Of a stretch of DNA of 64,000 nt, positions 55,923 through 64,000 are shown in pieces. Source of the stretch: an uncultured Bacteroidales bacterium (lineage in GTDB: Bacteria; Bacteroidota; Bacteroidia; Bacteroidales; CAIXZF01); NCBI GenBank assembly GCA_903923925.1, contig CAIXZF010000032.1, positions 33,846 through 97,845 of the forward strand, given 5' to 3'. Made by a program: the position numbers and the translations under genes. The number at the start of each line of letters is the position of its first letter. Within the stretch, counting starts at the first letter, position 1. The notes under the pieces are model-generated. The model was not told the DNA's origin. It did not search any database and worked only from the letters and a program-made list of their open reading frames with translations.

Positions 55923-57152
55923 TTATTCTGCCTTTGTAAGCTGCATTATTTCAATTTCTACATCACCACCTTCTGGATAAACAGAAATCCAGTTAGCATC
56001 GATTCTTAGCCACTTATCCTGTGAACTAAGCCTTATGAGGTGGTTCCCAAACTCATCGGATTTCATGTCTTTAACTACAAAACCACCAGCAGCTTCAGAT
56101 CCATTTCCAAATTTAACATACAGCTTATTATCTTGTGGCCCTTTATTCCTGATTTTCAGTATGATGTAATTATTTCTCTTTTTAACTGATTGAATAGGGG
56201 TAAACGTAAACTTTTTCTCCGATTTATCAGCTACAATGATATTGGATTGCTGCAAAGTAAGGAAGACATTATCAACCATCGTCTTGTTGATCTTTTCAAT
56301 CATTACTTTCGGTGTTTTCTCTGATGGCAGTATTACCGAGGCTTTACTATAGAGATCAAGAGCTTCATCGTAAAGTTTCTTAGTGTAGGCATTCTCTGCT
56401 TTTGCCAGGGCATCATTATACTCTTTCTGTGCCTTTTTTTCCCTGTCCTTAGCAATACGGTCGCCCAGAAGTTTATCTATTGCAGCAATTTTCTTTTTCA
56501 GATATGCAACATCAATGTATAAATCTGCTGTTTTTTCAGGATATACTTCAAGACATTTCTCATAATCGTCTTTTGCAAGTTTATAGTTCCTTTGTTTATA
56601 GGCGATTTCTGCATTCTCAAACTCAAGTTTGTAATGTTTGGCCAAAGCATCCAGCTTCTTTGTGATTTCAGCCTGCAAAGCCTGCACTTTTTTCATTGTC
56701 TCTGTAGCCTCAGTCATATCAAAACTAAACATAGCTGTTTGCTGGTCGTATTCGATTAATGCCAGTGGCTGTTCAAGCAGACTCATGTCGATTTCTTCGA
56801 AAGGAGGGAAGAGTTCCACTTGTAAAGGGAAATTATTAACCTGATCGAGGCGCACGCCAACAGGTAATTCTGTATTGAAAATCAACTTTTTAGAAACAAA
56901 GCCATATTTGCTGATTTCAATCGTATACTTCTCATTATATTTCAGCATTACCGTAAAAGATCCATCCTCAACAGATTTCTTCTGATCGATTTTATTGGAA
57001 TTCAGAAATACATTGATATTTGCACTTCCAAGAGGAGTCCGACCTGCAAAAACAAGTCCTTCTATCAGCATATAAGCCTGTTTCTGTGCAAATATCTGAT
57101 TATAAAAACACAAAAGGAGCAAAATAACTAAGCCAGAACGAACCTTACTCAT
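55923..57152 (-). CDS. Secreted protein with carboxypeptidase-regulatory-like and coiled helical regions
   Basis: About 409 residues; the ATG at 57150-57152 (MSKVRSGLVI, then FAQ) gives a signal peptide, and the longer frame would overlap lolD. A carboxypeptidase-regulatory-like sandwich lies at about 25-100 (EGLVFAGRTPLGSANINVFLNS). Then comes a Lys/Glu-rich helical and coiled segment (ALQAEITKKLDALAKHY...YKLAKDDYEKCLEVYPEK), TPR-like. A beta-rich end follows (YIILKIRNKGPQDNKLYVKFGNGS). It is on the same strand as lolD, 22 bases downstream. Function unknown. Confidence 0.65.
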   Translation of the reverse strand: MSKVRSGLVILLLLCFYNQIFAQKQAYMLIEGLVFAGRTPLGSANINVFLNSNKIDQKKSVEDGSFTVMLKYNEKYTIEISKYGFVSKKLIFNTELPVGVRLDQVNNFPLQVELFPPFEEIDMSLLEQPLALIEYDQQTAMFSFDMTEATETMKKVQALQAEITKKLDALAKHYKLEFENAEIAYKQRNYKLAKDDYEKCLEVYPEKTADLYIDVAYLKKKIAAIDKLLGDRIAKDREKKAQKEYNDALAKAENAYTKKLYDEALDLYSKASVILPSEKTPKVMIEKINKTMVDNVFLTLQQSNIIVADKSEKKFTFTPIQSVKKRNNYIILKIRNKGPQDNKLYVKFGNGSEAAGGFVVKDMKSDEFGNHLIRLSSQDKWLRIDANWISVYPEGGDVEIEIMQLTKAE

Positions 57153-57174
57153 TGAATTATAGAATTTTATAGAA

Positions 57175-57828
57175 TTAGGTTTCAATATTTCCATCCTTCA
57201 TCATTATTCTACGATCCGACATATCAGCAAGTTGCTGATTGTGAGTTACTATAATGAAAGTTTGGTTGAATTGCTGGCGCAAGGTAAAGAATAATTTGTG
57301 AAGTTCAACAGCCGAATTTGAATCCAGGTTTCCTGATGGTTCATCAGCCAAAATAACAGATGGTTTATTGATAAGCGCCCTTGCAACTGCCACTCTTTGC
57401 TGTTCACCGCCACTAAGTTGCGAAGGTTTATGTTCCAGGCGGTCACCGAGATTTAATTTAAGAAGCAAGTCACGGGCTTCCTCCAGTGAGTCTTTTCTCG
57501 ATTTGCCACCTATCATGGCAGGAATTGCAACATTCTCTTCAGCAGTAAATTCTGGCAGCAAATGATGGAACTGGAAAACAAAACCAATCTGTGTATTTCT
57601 GAATTCACTCAGTTTTCGCTCAGTTAAAGCACTGATATTACTACCTTTAATAGAAACTGTTCCCATGTCAGGTTTATCGAGAGCCCCAATAATATGCAAC
57701 AATGTACTTTTGCCAGCACCTGAGGCACCAACAATCGTAACAATCTCCCTTTCAGCCACTGAAAGATTAATACCTTTTAATACTTTCAGACTTCCATATG
57801 TTTTATGGATATTCTCAACAGTTACCAT
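57175..57828 (-). CDS. lolD: ABC transporter ATP-binding protein, LolD-like
   Basis: About 217 residues; the ATG at 57826-57828 is preferred over an upstream start that overlaps a hairpin. Walker [10 protein letters not shown], signature L-S-G-G-E-Q-Q-R, Walker [10 protein letters not shown] and the D-loop and H-loop (IIVTHNQ) are intact. The size and LADMSDR ending match LolD of the LolCDE lipoprotein release complex. The permease genes are not adjacent. It powers transport of lipoproteins from the inner membrane. Confidence 0.87.
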   Translation of the reverse strand: MVTVENIHKTYGSLKVLKGINLSVAEREIVTIVGASGAGKSTLLHIIGALDKPDMGTVSIKGSNISALTERKLSEFRNTQIGFVFQFHHLLPEFTAEENVAIPAMIGGKSRKDSLEEARDLLLKLNLGDRLEHKPSQLSGGEQQRVAVARALINKPSVILADEPSGNLDSNSAVELHKLFFTLRQQFNQTFIIVTHNQQLADMSDRRIMMKDGNIET

Positions 57829-57865
57829 TTGATAGGAATACCGCACTTTTCAGTGCGATAATTGT

Positions 57866-58135
57866 TTAAAAAATCATCAAGGAGGCCAGAATAATTATTG
57901 CAGCCGCAGATAATACGTAAATAATCCACTTGGTCTCATTCTTAATCAGGTCGTTAACCAGCTGCAATTTCTGTTCAACCACATCATGGTCGATGTTGAA
58001 AGTAAGTGCCTGTTCAAACCAATACTTTGAATACCTGTATAATTCGATTTTTCTAAAATCGTCAGCTCTTTGAAAATACTCCCTGAATTTTGCTTCTTCG
58101 GGACTTAAGTGTTCATGAGTTTCAGCGTGTGCCAT
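57866..58135 (-). CDS. Small hypothetical protein with C-terminal membrane anchor
   Basis: 89 residues. An acidic, helical N-terminal part (HEHLSPEEAKFREYFQRADDF...) with a TPR-like RYSKYWFEQALTFN, then one hydrophobic helix at 70-88. It ends ILASLMIF. It lies between the oligopeptidase and lolD genes on the same strand, with a gap of about 38 bases to each. No function is assigned. Confidence 0.65.
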   Translation of the reverse strand: MAHAETHEHLSPEEAKFREYFQRADDFRKIELYRYSKYWFEQALTFNIDHDVVEQKLQLVNDLIKNETKWIIYVLSAAAIIILASLMIF

Positions 58136-58173
58136 ATGAATCCAGTTTAATATTTCGTGGCATAAAGTTACAA

Positions 58174-60291
58174 TTATTCTTTAATTCCACTCAACCATAA
58201 AAGAAATGTGTACTCGAGAGCAACTTCTTTAAGCGACTCGAATCTTCCACTGGCACCACCATGTCCAGCTTCCATATTCGTATGAAGAAGTAGTGTATTA
58301 TGGTCTGTTTTCAATTCACGCAATTTAGCAACCCATTTTACTGGTTCCCAATATTGAACCTGGGAATCATGTAAGCCAGTTGTAACCAATATATTAGGAT
58401 ATGATTTTGCAACAACATTATCATAAGGTGAATACGATTTCATATAGTCGTAATACTGCTTTTCATTTGGATTCCCCCATTCATCGTATTCAGCAGTTGT
58501 AAGTGGAATATCCGGGTCGTTCATTGTTGTGACCACATCCACAAAAGGTACTGCTGCCACAACACCTTTCCAGAGGTCAGGCCGGAGATTAACAACTGCA
58601 CCCATAAGAAGACCACCAGCACTTCCACCTAAAGCAAAAAGCTTATTTTTGCTTGTATATTTCTGATTAATAAGGAATTCGGCACAAGCAATGAAATCGG
58701 TAAATGTATTTTTCTTTTTCAGAAGTTTTCCATCATCATACCACGATCTGCCCATTTCCTGGCCACCACGGATATGGGCAATTGCATAAACGAACCCCCT
58801 GTCGAGCAAGCTTAAACGATTGCTGTTAAAACCGGCATCCATCGAAAATCCGTAGGAGCCATAACCATATAATAATAGCGGGTTATTTCCATCAAGCTGA
58901 ATTCCTTTTTTGTAAACTATTGATATCGGAACTTTTACACCATCGCTGGCAATCGCAAAAAGACGTTTGGTTTCGTAATTATCTGCAGAAAAAATGCCGC
59001 CTGGGACTTCTTGCTGTTTGCGCTGAACTTTAATCCTGCTAATCATATCATAATCAAAGATTGTGCGCGGAGTTGTTAAGGATGAATATACGAAACGCAG
59101 AACTCTGCTGGTCATTTCAGGGTTTCCTGAAGCATATACAGTATAGGTCTCTTCTGGAAAATCAATATAATAATCCATCTGATTTTTAAGATTAATAACT
59201 CTTAATTGAACCAATCCATTCTTACGTTCACTTAAAACAAGGAAATCAGTGAATAGATCCATTTCTTCAAGTAAGACATTGGTTCTGTGAGCTATAACTT
59301 CTTTCCATTCAAGCTTGTCTGTAGTATTCTCAAAACACTTCATCAACCTGAAATTCTTTGCTTTCCAGTTAGTTCGGATATAAAACTGCTCCTCTCTATG
59401 ATCTATTGAGTATAAATGATCCTTCTCTCTTGGTAAAAAACTTCTGAATTTTCCTTCAGGTGTATTGGCATCAAGTATCAGAATTTCAGAAGACAGCGTA
59501 CTCATGCAGGAAATCGTCAGATATTTATCATCTTTTGTCTTTCCAGTTGAGATATAATAGAAAGTCTCATCCTTTTCATAATAGACTTCCTCAGGCTTGA
59601 CACCTTTAAGGTAGTTATACCGGAAAATTCTGTCGTATCTTAAGGTTTTCTCATCTACATTTGAATATATAACTGTTTGGTTGTCATTAGCCCAAGTCTG
59701 ATCACCTCCAGTATTCTTTATCTCAGGATCAATTATTTTTCCGGTTGATAAATCTTTAAAATAAAGGTTAAACTGCCTTCTCGCAAAAGTATCCACACTA
59801 AACGCAAGAATCAGATTATCAGGACTAACACTAAAGGAACCTACACTGTAGTAGGCATGTCCTTTTGCCAGGTCGTTCACATTGAGAAAAATCTCTTCTT
59901 CTGCATCCTGTCTGCCCTTTTTTCTGCAATAAACAGGATACTCCTTACCGGTTTCAAAACGGGTGTAATAATAGTAACCATTGTGGTACTCGGGATAAGT
60001 GGCGTCCTCTTCTTTTATCCTGCTCTTACATTCATCAAATATTTTATCTTTCAAGCCTTTAACAGGCTCCAGAACTTTGTCGAGGTATTGATTTTCTGCA
60101 GTTAAATAATCGATAACTTTAGGATTTTCCCTGTCTTTTAACCAATAATAATTATCAATACGTGTATCTCCATTTTTCAGGAGTGAATGTGGTAATTTCT
60201 TAGCTACCGGCGGATTTTGTGCCATAGTTGTCAACATAATTGCATTAAAAAGTAAAAAATATATAGATCTGCTAAAACTAAAAATCTTCAT
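58174..60291 (-). CDS. ptrB: Prolyl oligopeptidase family protein, oligopeptidase B-like
   Basis: 705 residues. N-terminal signal-like stretch, then a seven-bladed propeller from about 75 to 420. The hydrolase domain has the nucleophile G-G-S-A-G-G, AAVPFVDVVTTM, a catalytic Asp in TTGLHDSQVQYWEP and His in EAGHGGASGR. It matches S9A oligopeptidase B in motif spacing. It cuts short peptides, usually after Lys or Arg. The signal-like start suggests a periplasmic form. Symbol by family resemblance. Confidence 0.85.
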   Translation of the reverse strand: MKIFSFSRSIYFLLFNAIMLTTMAQNPPVAKKLPHSLLKNGDTRIDNYYWLKDRENPKVIDYLTAENQYLDKVLEPVKGLKDKIFDECKSRIKEEDATYPEYHNGYYYYTRFETGKEYPVYCRKKGRQDAEEEIFLNVNDLAKGHAYYSVGSFSVSPDNLILAFSVDTFARRQFNLYFKDLSTGKIIDPEIKNTGGDQTWANDNQTVIYSNVDEKTLRYDRIFRYNYLKGVKPEEVYYEKDETFYYISTGKTKDDKYLTISCMSTLSSEILILDANTPEGKFRSFLPREKDHLYSIDHREEQFYIRTNWKAKNFRLMKCFENTTDKLEWKEVIAHRTNVLLEEMDLFTDFLVLSERKNGLVQLRVINLKNQMDYYIDFPEETYTVYASGNPEMTSRVLRFVYSSLTTPRTIFDYDMISRIKVQRKQQEVPGGIFSADNYETKRLFAIASDGVKVPISIVYKKGIQLDGNNPLLLYGYGSYGFSMDAGFNSNRLSLLDRGFVYAIAHIRGGQEMGRSWYDDGKLLKKKNTFTDFIACAEFLINQKYTSKNKLFALGGSAGGLLMGAVVNLRPDLWKGVVAAVPFVDVVTTMNDPDIPLTTAEYDEWGNPNEKQYYDYMKSYSPYDNVVAKSYPNILVTTGLHDSQVQYWEPVKWVAKLRELKTDHNTLLLHTNMEAGHGGASGRFESLKEVALEYTFLLWLSGIKE

Positions 60292-60342
60292 GTTGATTAA
60301 ATTTAGAGTTCAAATTTAACATTATGATACCAAAACCAGAGT

Positions 60343-61251
60343 TTAATCTTTAAGACCAGAATCAAAAGGTTGCCAAAGTTCAATTTTGTTTCCTTCAGCA
60401 TCATAGATCCACCCAAATTTCCCAAATTCATAACTTTCTGTCTTTTCCTCAACCTTAACTCCGTTTGCCTTTAACCGGCTTAGTAGGGAATCCAGGTTCT
60501 TTACCCTGAAATTAAACATGAAAGGTTTTTTACTTGAACCGAAATATTTGCTTTTGAGTGAAAATATACAAAATTCAGTTCGACCTTCTTTTTCAGGATT
60601 ATCTGAGTCTCTCCACATCAAGGAAGAATATTGATTTTCTCCAAAGTGAGTGTTGAGATTTGTATCATACCATTTTGCCAATGATTTAGGGTCTTTAGCT
60701 TTAAAGAAAACTCCGCCAAACATTTGAATTCCTTCATTTTCAGGTGGAGTGCTTTTAATAGCTGCGGAAGTACTGGCGATACTTTCAAATGGAATCTTAG
60801 TGTCAGAATATACCTTCCAGCTGCTGATTAAATTGTCCGATACATCAACTCTGAAGGAGGCAGGAATTCGCCATGGTGCAGGTTTTCTGTCAACTAAAGG
60901 ATTATCGTGATAACCTGAAGCATAGCCTGTTAAAAGAAAGGAATTATTATTACCAAAGCACTCATTAATTTCAATCGTATAATCCTGAAAAAGTGAGAAA
61001 TACTGTTTCCAGGCTTCTACTACACTTAATTTTCCGGTAATCTTTTGATCGCTTGCGTCGGTAAAAGAATGGTGTTCGGTTAGCAATAAGCTTATTTTTT
61101 CAACATTATGTGAATTCACCGCTGCGACAAATTGCTGGATAACTTCAGGTATAGCATTAATATTCTGAGACATAGCGTTTTGTGCTAAATACAAAAAGAA
61201 GAGGCACACAACCATGAACCTCTTCTTAATAATCACGAAATTTGAAATCAT
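60343..61251 (-). CDS. Secreted SnoaL/NTF2-like plus VOC (glyoxalase) fusion protein
   Basis: About 302 residues; the TTG five codons earlier is ignored in favour of ATG at 61249-61251. The signal ends near NAMSQ. Residues 35-150 form an NTF2/SnoaL cone (FVAAVNSHNVEKISLLLTEHHSFTD...). From 175 a vicinal oxygen chelate domain follows (MFGGVFFKAKDPKSLAKWYDTNLNTHFG, EFGKFGWIYDAEGNKIELWQPF). Metal-ligand candidates occur in the second half. The reaction is unknown. Confidence 0.75.
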   Translation of the reverse strand: MISNFVIIKKRFMVVCLFFLYLAQNAMSQNINAIPEVIQQFVAAVNSHNVEKISLLLTEHHSFTDASDQKITGKLSVVEAWKQYFSLFQDYTIEINECFGNNNSFLLTGYASGYHDNPLVDRKPAPWRIPASFRVDVSDNLISSWKVYSDTKIPFESIASTSAAIKSTPPENEGIQMFGGVFFKAKDPKSLAKWYDTNLNTHFGENQYSSLMWRDSDNPEKEGRTEFCIFSLKSKYFGSSKKPFMFNFRVKNLDSLLSRLKANGVKVEEKTESYEFGKFGWIYDAEGNKIELWQPFDSGLKD

Positions 61252-61288
61252 TTTAGTTATTTTCAACAGTATTAACTGATTCTATTGC

Positions 61289-62488
61289 TTATTGTTTTGC
61301 AGTCTTCCATTCATTTAAAACAGAAGTATACTGATCAGAATTCTCACCGTTGTTTTTAGCAACATTGATAGCCTCTTCCATAACTGAAATAGCTGACTGC
61401 CTTTGGTTGTTCTTCATCAGTAACTTTGCATAATTTGCTTTAAATTCTGTTCTGCTATCAAGTTTTTTAGCTCTTTCAGCCCAATCCAAAGCAATTTTTA
61501 GCGATTCAGGATCCTTGATATATTCACCAAATCTTCCGGAAACTTCGTAAAGAAAAACGGCATCTTTTGATTTGTATGCTTCCAGATATTTCAAGGCCTG
61601 ATCTGAATAGGTTTTCCAGTCTTGTTTAGTTGCATAATTAAGCATATTTATAGTGTATATTAATTCTTCTCCACGGTTAAATTTTGCATTCCGGATGCGT
61701 TTCTTCATTAATGACCATTCATTCGTATCCGATGAATTTGTTGTACTATATGCAGGCCTGAGGAAAGAATTATAGATTTTTGTATCGATTGAGTCGGCTG
61801 TAGTAAATTTCTCGAATGCGGTATGATTATTAAGAAGAAAATTAAACTCCCTGGAATTTACATTACTCTGGAATTTGTTAATCATTTGCCAGTTAATAGG
61901 GGATAACAGCTCATTTTCGGTTTGACTGCTGAAATAATCATCGAGGATAAACCCAACATCTGTGCAGGTTTTTGAAATAACATCAAAATACTGAAAAAGA
62001 AAATTTCTATCTCTGTCGCCTTTGAAGTATCTATCTCTAAGGTTAACGAATTGTTTTTCAGGTGTTACAGCATCTTTGCCTACCTGAAGGAATAAATTGG
62101 CGGGCATCGACCCGCAACATCTGTGAATTACGTTTCCTTCCTGATCAAGAAAAAGATACGTAGGATAAGCTTTTACGTCATAGAACTGCCCCAAACGTGT
62201 ACCTTCACCCTTTTCCATGTCTATTTTTGCACAAATGAAGTTTTTATTAAAAAAATCGGCGATTGTGTCTCTGGTAAAAACTGTTGCTGCCATAACTTTA
62301 CATGGTCCACACCAGCTTGCATAGGCATCCAAAAAAATCATTTTATGCTCAGTAACCGCTTTGGAAAGCACTTCTTTCCATATTCCGGTTTCAAAATTTA
62401 TTGATCTGTTCTGAGAATAAGAACATCTGACAGAGATAGTTAGTATGAAAAATAGTAACCAATACTTTAATTTAAACATAACTTTCAT
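61289..62488 (-). CDS. Secreted thioredoxin-fold protein with C-terminal helical repeats
   Basis: 399 residues. Signal to about residue 26 (CSYSQ). Thioredoxin-like domain at 32-150 with the redox pair W-C-G-P-C-K, then AKIDMEKGEGTRLG and AYPTYLFLDQEG with cis-Pro, and an unusual CC near 124. The C-terminal 250 residues are helical (AERAKKLDSRTEFKANYAKLLMKN) in TPR style. Probably a periplasmic thiol-disulfide protein. It is 37 bases upstream of the SnoaL-VOC gene on the same strand. Confidence 0.82.
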   Translation of the reverse strand: MKVMFKLKYWLLFFILTISVRCSYSQNRSINFETGIWKEVLSKAVTEHKMIFLDAYASWCGPCKVMAATVFTRDTIADFFNKNFICAKIDMEKGEGTRLGQFYDVKAYPTYLFLDQEGNVIHRCCGSMPANLFLQVGKDAVTPEKQFVNLRDRYFKGDRDRNFLFQYFDVISKTCTDVGFILDDYFSSQTENELLSPINWQMINKFQSNVNSREFNFLLNNHTAFEKFTTADSIDTKIYNSFLRPAYSTTNSSDTNEWSLMKKRIRNAKFNRGEELIYTINMLNYATKQDWKTYSDQALKYLEAYKSKDAVFLYEVSGRFGEYIKDPESLKIALDWAERAKKLDSRTEFKANYAKLLMKNNQRQSAISVMEEAINVAKNNGENSDQYTSVLNEWKTAKQ

Positions 62489-62595
62489 TGACTCTTTAAA
62501 TTAGTGAATTAAACGGTATAAAAATAAAGCATAGTATTGATTAATTAAATAACATTATCATGAAATTAATGTTTCGTGATATATTCTGAAGTTTC

Positions 62596-62603
62596 TATAT
62601 TTG
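62596..62603 (+). promoter_or_regulatory. -7 box TATATTTG of sucC
   Basis: TATATTTG followed by C matches TAnnTTTG exactly, 48 bases before the sucC ATG. Confidence 0.5.
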
Positions 62604-62651
62604 CATCCTATTACCACGACAACATTTTTTAATCTTCAATTATCTAATTAG

Positions 62652-63845
62652 ATGAATCTTCACGAATTTCAGGGTAAGTCAATTTTAAAACAGTATGGAG
62701 TTACTGTACCCGAAGGTATAGTAGCATTTACGGCTGATGAAGCAGTTAGCGCTGCTAAAATGTTAACTGAAAAAACCGGCACTAACTGGTGGGTTGTTAA
62801 AGCGCAGATACATGCCGGCGGGCGTGGTAAAGGAGGTGGAGTTAAGCTTGCGAAAAGTCTGGATGAAGTGAGTGATCTGTCGAAAAAAATTCTTGGAATG
62901 ATGCTGGTTACTCCTCAAACCAAGTCTGAGGGAAAAAAAGTAAACAAAGTTCTTATTCAACAGGATGTTTATTATCCGGGACCAACACCCACCAGTGAGT
63001 TCTATATGAGCGTTATGCTCGACAGGGCGATGGCACAAAATATGATTTTGTATTCACCCCGGGGTGGAATGGATATTGAAGCAGTTGCTGAAGAAACTCC
63101 TGATCAGATTTTCAAAGAATATATTGATCCTAAGACCGGACTTCAGGCATTTCAATGCAGAAGAATTGCTTTTAACTTAGGCTTGACGGGTGATGCCTGG
63201 AAAGCAATGCTGGGTTTTGTAAATTCACTGTATAATGCTTTTGTTGCTATTGATGCAAGCCTGTTTGAAATCAATCCTGTATTGAAAACATCAGACAATA
63301 AAATTCTGGCTGTTGATTGTAAAGTTGTTGTTGATAACAATGCTCTTTACAGGCATCCGGAAATCGCCAATATGCGCGATCTCGATGAGGAAGATCCAAT
63401 GGAAGTAGAAGCAGGACATTTTGGGTTGAATTTCGTTAAGCTGGATGGAAACATCGGATGTATGGTAAATGGAGCCGGACTGGCAATGGCTACTATGGAT
63501 ATGATAAAGCTATATGGCGGCGAACCTGCAAATTTCCTGGATGTAGGAGGCACAGCTAATGCAAAAAGAGTAGAAGAAGCATTCCGGATTATCCTAAAAG
63601 ACCCGAATGTAAAAGCAATATTGGTAAATATTTTCGGTGGCATTGTCCGTTGCGACAGAGTAGCGCAGGGAGTTGTTGACGCATACAATAATATTGGAGA
63701 AATAAATGTTCCGATTATAGTTCGTTTACAGGGAACAAATGCTGTTGAAGGCAAAAAATTAATTGACGATTCAGGATTAAAAGTGCATTCTGCAATTCTT
63801 TTGCAAGAGGCTGCTGAGCTTGTTAAACAGGTAATTGCAAATTAA
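62652..63845 (+). CDS. sucC: Succinate-CoA ligase (ADP-forming) subunit beta
   Basis: 397 residues, full length. ATP-grasp N-terminus with MNLHEFQGKSILKQYGV, nucleotide loop VKAQIHAGGRGKGGGVKLA, FEINPVLKTSDNKILAVDCK, then GCMVNGAGLAMATMD, LDVGGTAN and the diagnostic VNIFGGIVRCDRVAQG. With the alpha subunit it converts succinyl-CoA to succinate and makes ATP in the TCA cycle. sucD does not follow in the bases shown; a palindromic terminator does. Confidence 0.95.
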   Translation: MNLHEFQGKSILKQYGVTVPEGIVAFTADEAVSAAKMLTEKTGTNWWVVKAQIHAGGRGKGGGVKLAKSLDEVSDLSKKILGMMLVTPQTKSEGKKVNKVLIQQDVYYPGPTPTSEFYMSVMLDRAMAQNMILYSPRGGMDIEAVAEETPDQIFKEYIDPKTGLQAFQCRRIAFNLGLTGDAWKAMLGFVNSLYNAFVAIDASLFEINPVLKTSDNKILAVDCKVVVDNNALYRHPEIANMRDLDEEDPMEVEAGHFGLNFVKLDGNIGCMVNGAGLAMATMDMIKLYGGEPANFLDVGGTANAKRVEEAFRIILKDPNVKAILVNIFGGIVRCDRVAQGVVDAYNNIGEINVPIIVRLQGTNAVEGKKLIDDSGLKVHSAILLQEAAELVKQVIAN

Positions 63846-63875
63846 TCGGATCCCCCATTTCAAACATTACACCGT

Positions 63876-64000
63876 AGAGACGTAGCATGCTACGTCTCTT
63901 TTTTTGTTCCATCAGTTGTCGTTAATCTGAGACGTGTAGCATGCTACGTCTCTTTTTTTGTTCCATCAGTTGTCGTTAATCTGAGACGTAGCATGCTACG
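63876..64000. repeat. Repeated palindromic terminator-like element downstream of sucC
   Basis: A perfect 24-base palindrome at 63876-63899 followed by a T-run makes a strong terminator. The unit of palindrome, T-run and a gttccatcagttgtcgttaatct spacer recurs with a 54-base period (starts 63906 and 63960); the second palindrome has an extra TG, and a third copy is cut by the window end. Confidence 0.85.

Noticed and set aside
57842..57857. Hairpin CGCACT-tttc-AGTGCG between the small membrane-anchored gene and lolD as a terminator
   Set aside because: The stem is only 6 bases and no U-run follows on the minus strand. It may be a minor attenuator or chance.
1..64000. CRISPR arrays, phage or insertion elements
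   Set aside because: No regular short repeats with spacers, transposase, integrase or phage structural genes were seen. The only tandem repeat is the palindrome near the right end.
1..64000. tRNA or rRNA genes
   Set aside because: No cloverleaf with a TTCRA loop or rRNA-like sequence was recognised by eye. A covariance search could miss nothing obvious but would be decisive.

Overview
The window looks like a chromosomal segment of a Bacteroidota bacterium, most likely of the order Bacteroidales or a close relative. The evidence is an AT-rich composition, many start sites preceded by the phylum's -7 promoter motif TAnnTTTG instead of a Shine-Dalgarno sequence, a type IX secretion (T9SS) sorting domain on an Omp28-like protein, a FISUMP-domain protein, Crp/Fnr- and LolD-type genes, and a fused glycogen synthase-phosphorylase of the kind known in this phylum. 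No phage, insertion sequence, CRISPR array, rRNA or tRNA was seen.

Layout. 0-14 kb is mostly accessory and surface-directed: a truncated paralogue at the left edge, an outer-membrane-barrel-like protein, a dockerin/FISUMP secreted protein, a membrane HExxH protein, a C_GCAxxG_C_C protein, two alpha/beta hydrolases, a two-gene lipoprotein plus large secreted protein unit, a double-length adenylate kinase and a T9SS cargo protein. 14-31 kb is one long minus-strand block: a hybrid kinase that lacks its phospho-acceptor histidine, penicillin-binding protein 1, ElyC-like and VWA proteins, FabG, the glycogen fusion enzyme, an RsmI-like methylase, threonine dehydratase, a low-molecular-weight phosphatase and dnaA. 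The non-coding stretch upstream of dnaA, where gene orientation flips, is a candidate replication origin.

31-46 kb holds transporters, a HAD hydrolase, an M23 peptidase, a PstS-like/porin pair divergent from a Crp/Fnr regulator, an SDR enzyme, a frameshifted repeat protein, a DEAD-box helicase, a homocysteine methyltransferase and a drug-efflux-type MFS protein. 46-52 kb carries carbamate kinase with ornithine carbamoyltransferase (ATP from citrulline or carbamoyl phosphate) and a secreted transglutaminase abutting an ATP-grasp ligase.

52-54 kb holds two nucleotidyltransferase/HEPN (MNT-HEPN) toxin-antitoxin-like modules in opposite gene order around a small lipoprotein. 54-64 kb has rplS, two tandem dockerin-like secreted proteins, LolD, an oligopeptidase B-like enzyme, a thioredoxin-like protein and sucC, and ends in a repeated palindromic terminator-like element.

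The most unusual items are the adenylate kinase with a decayed second lobe, the His-to-Tyr hybrid kinase, the mirrored MNT-HEPN pair, a permuted dockerin-like arrangement shared by three secreted proteins, a compact structured intergenic element near 42.1 kb, and three genes whose promoter box sits 4-6 bases from the start codon, suggesting leaderless mRNAs.
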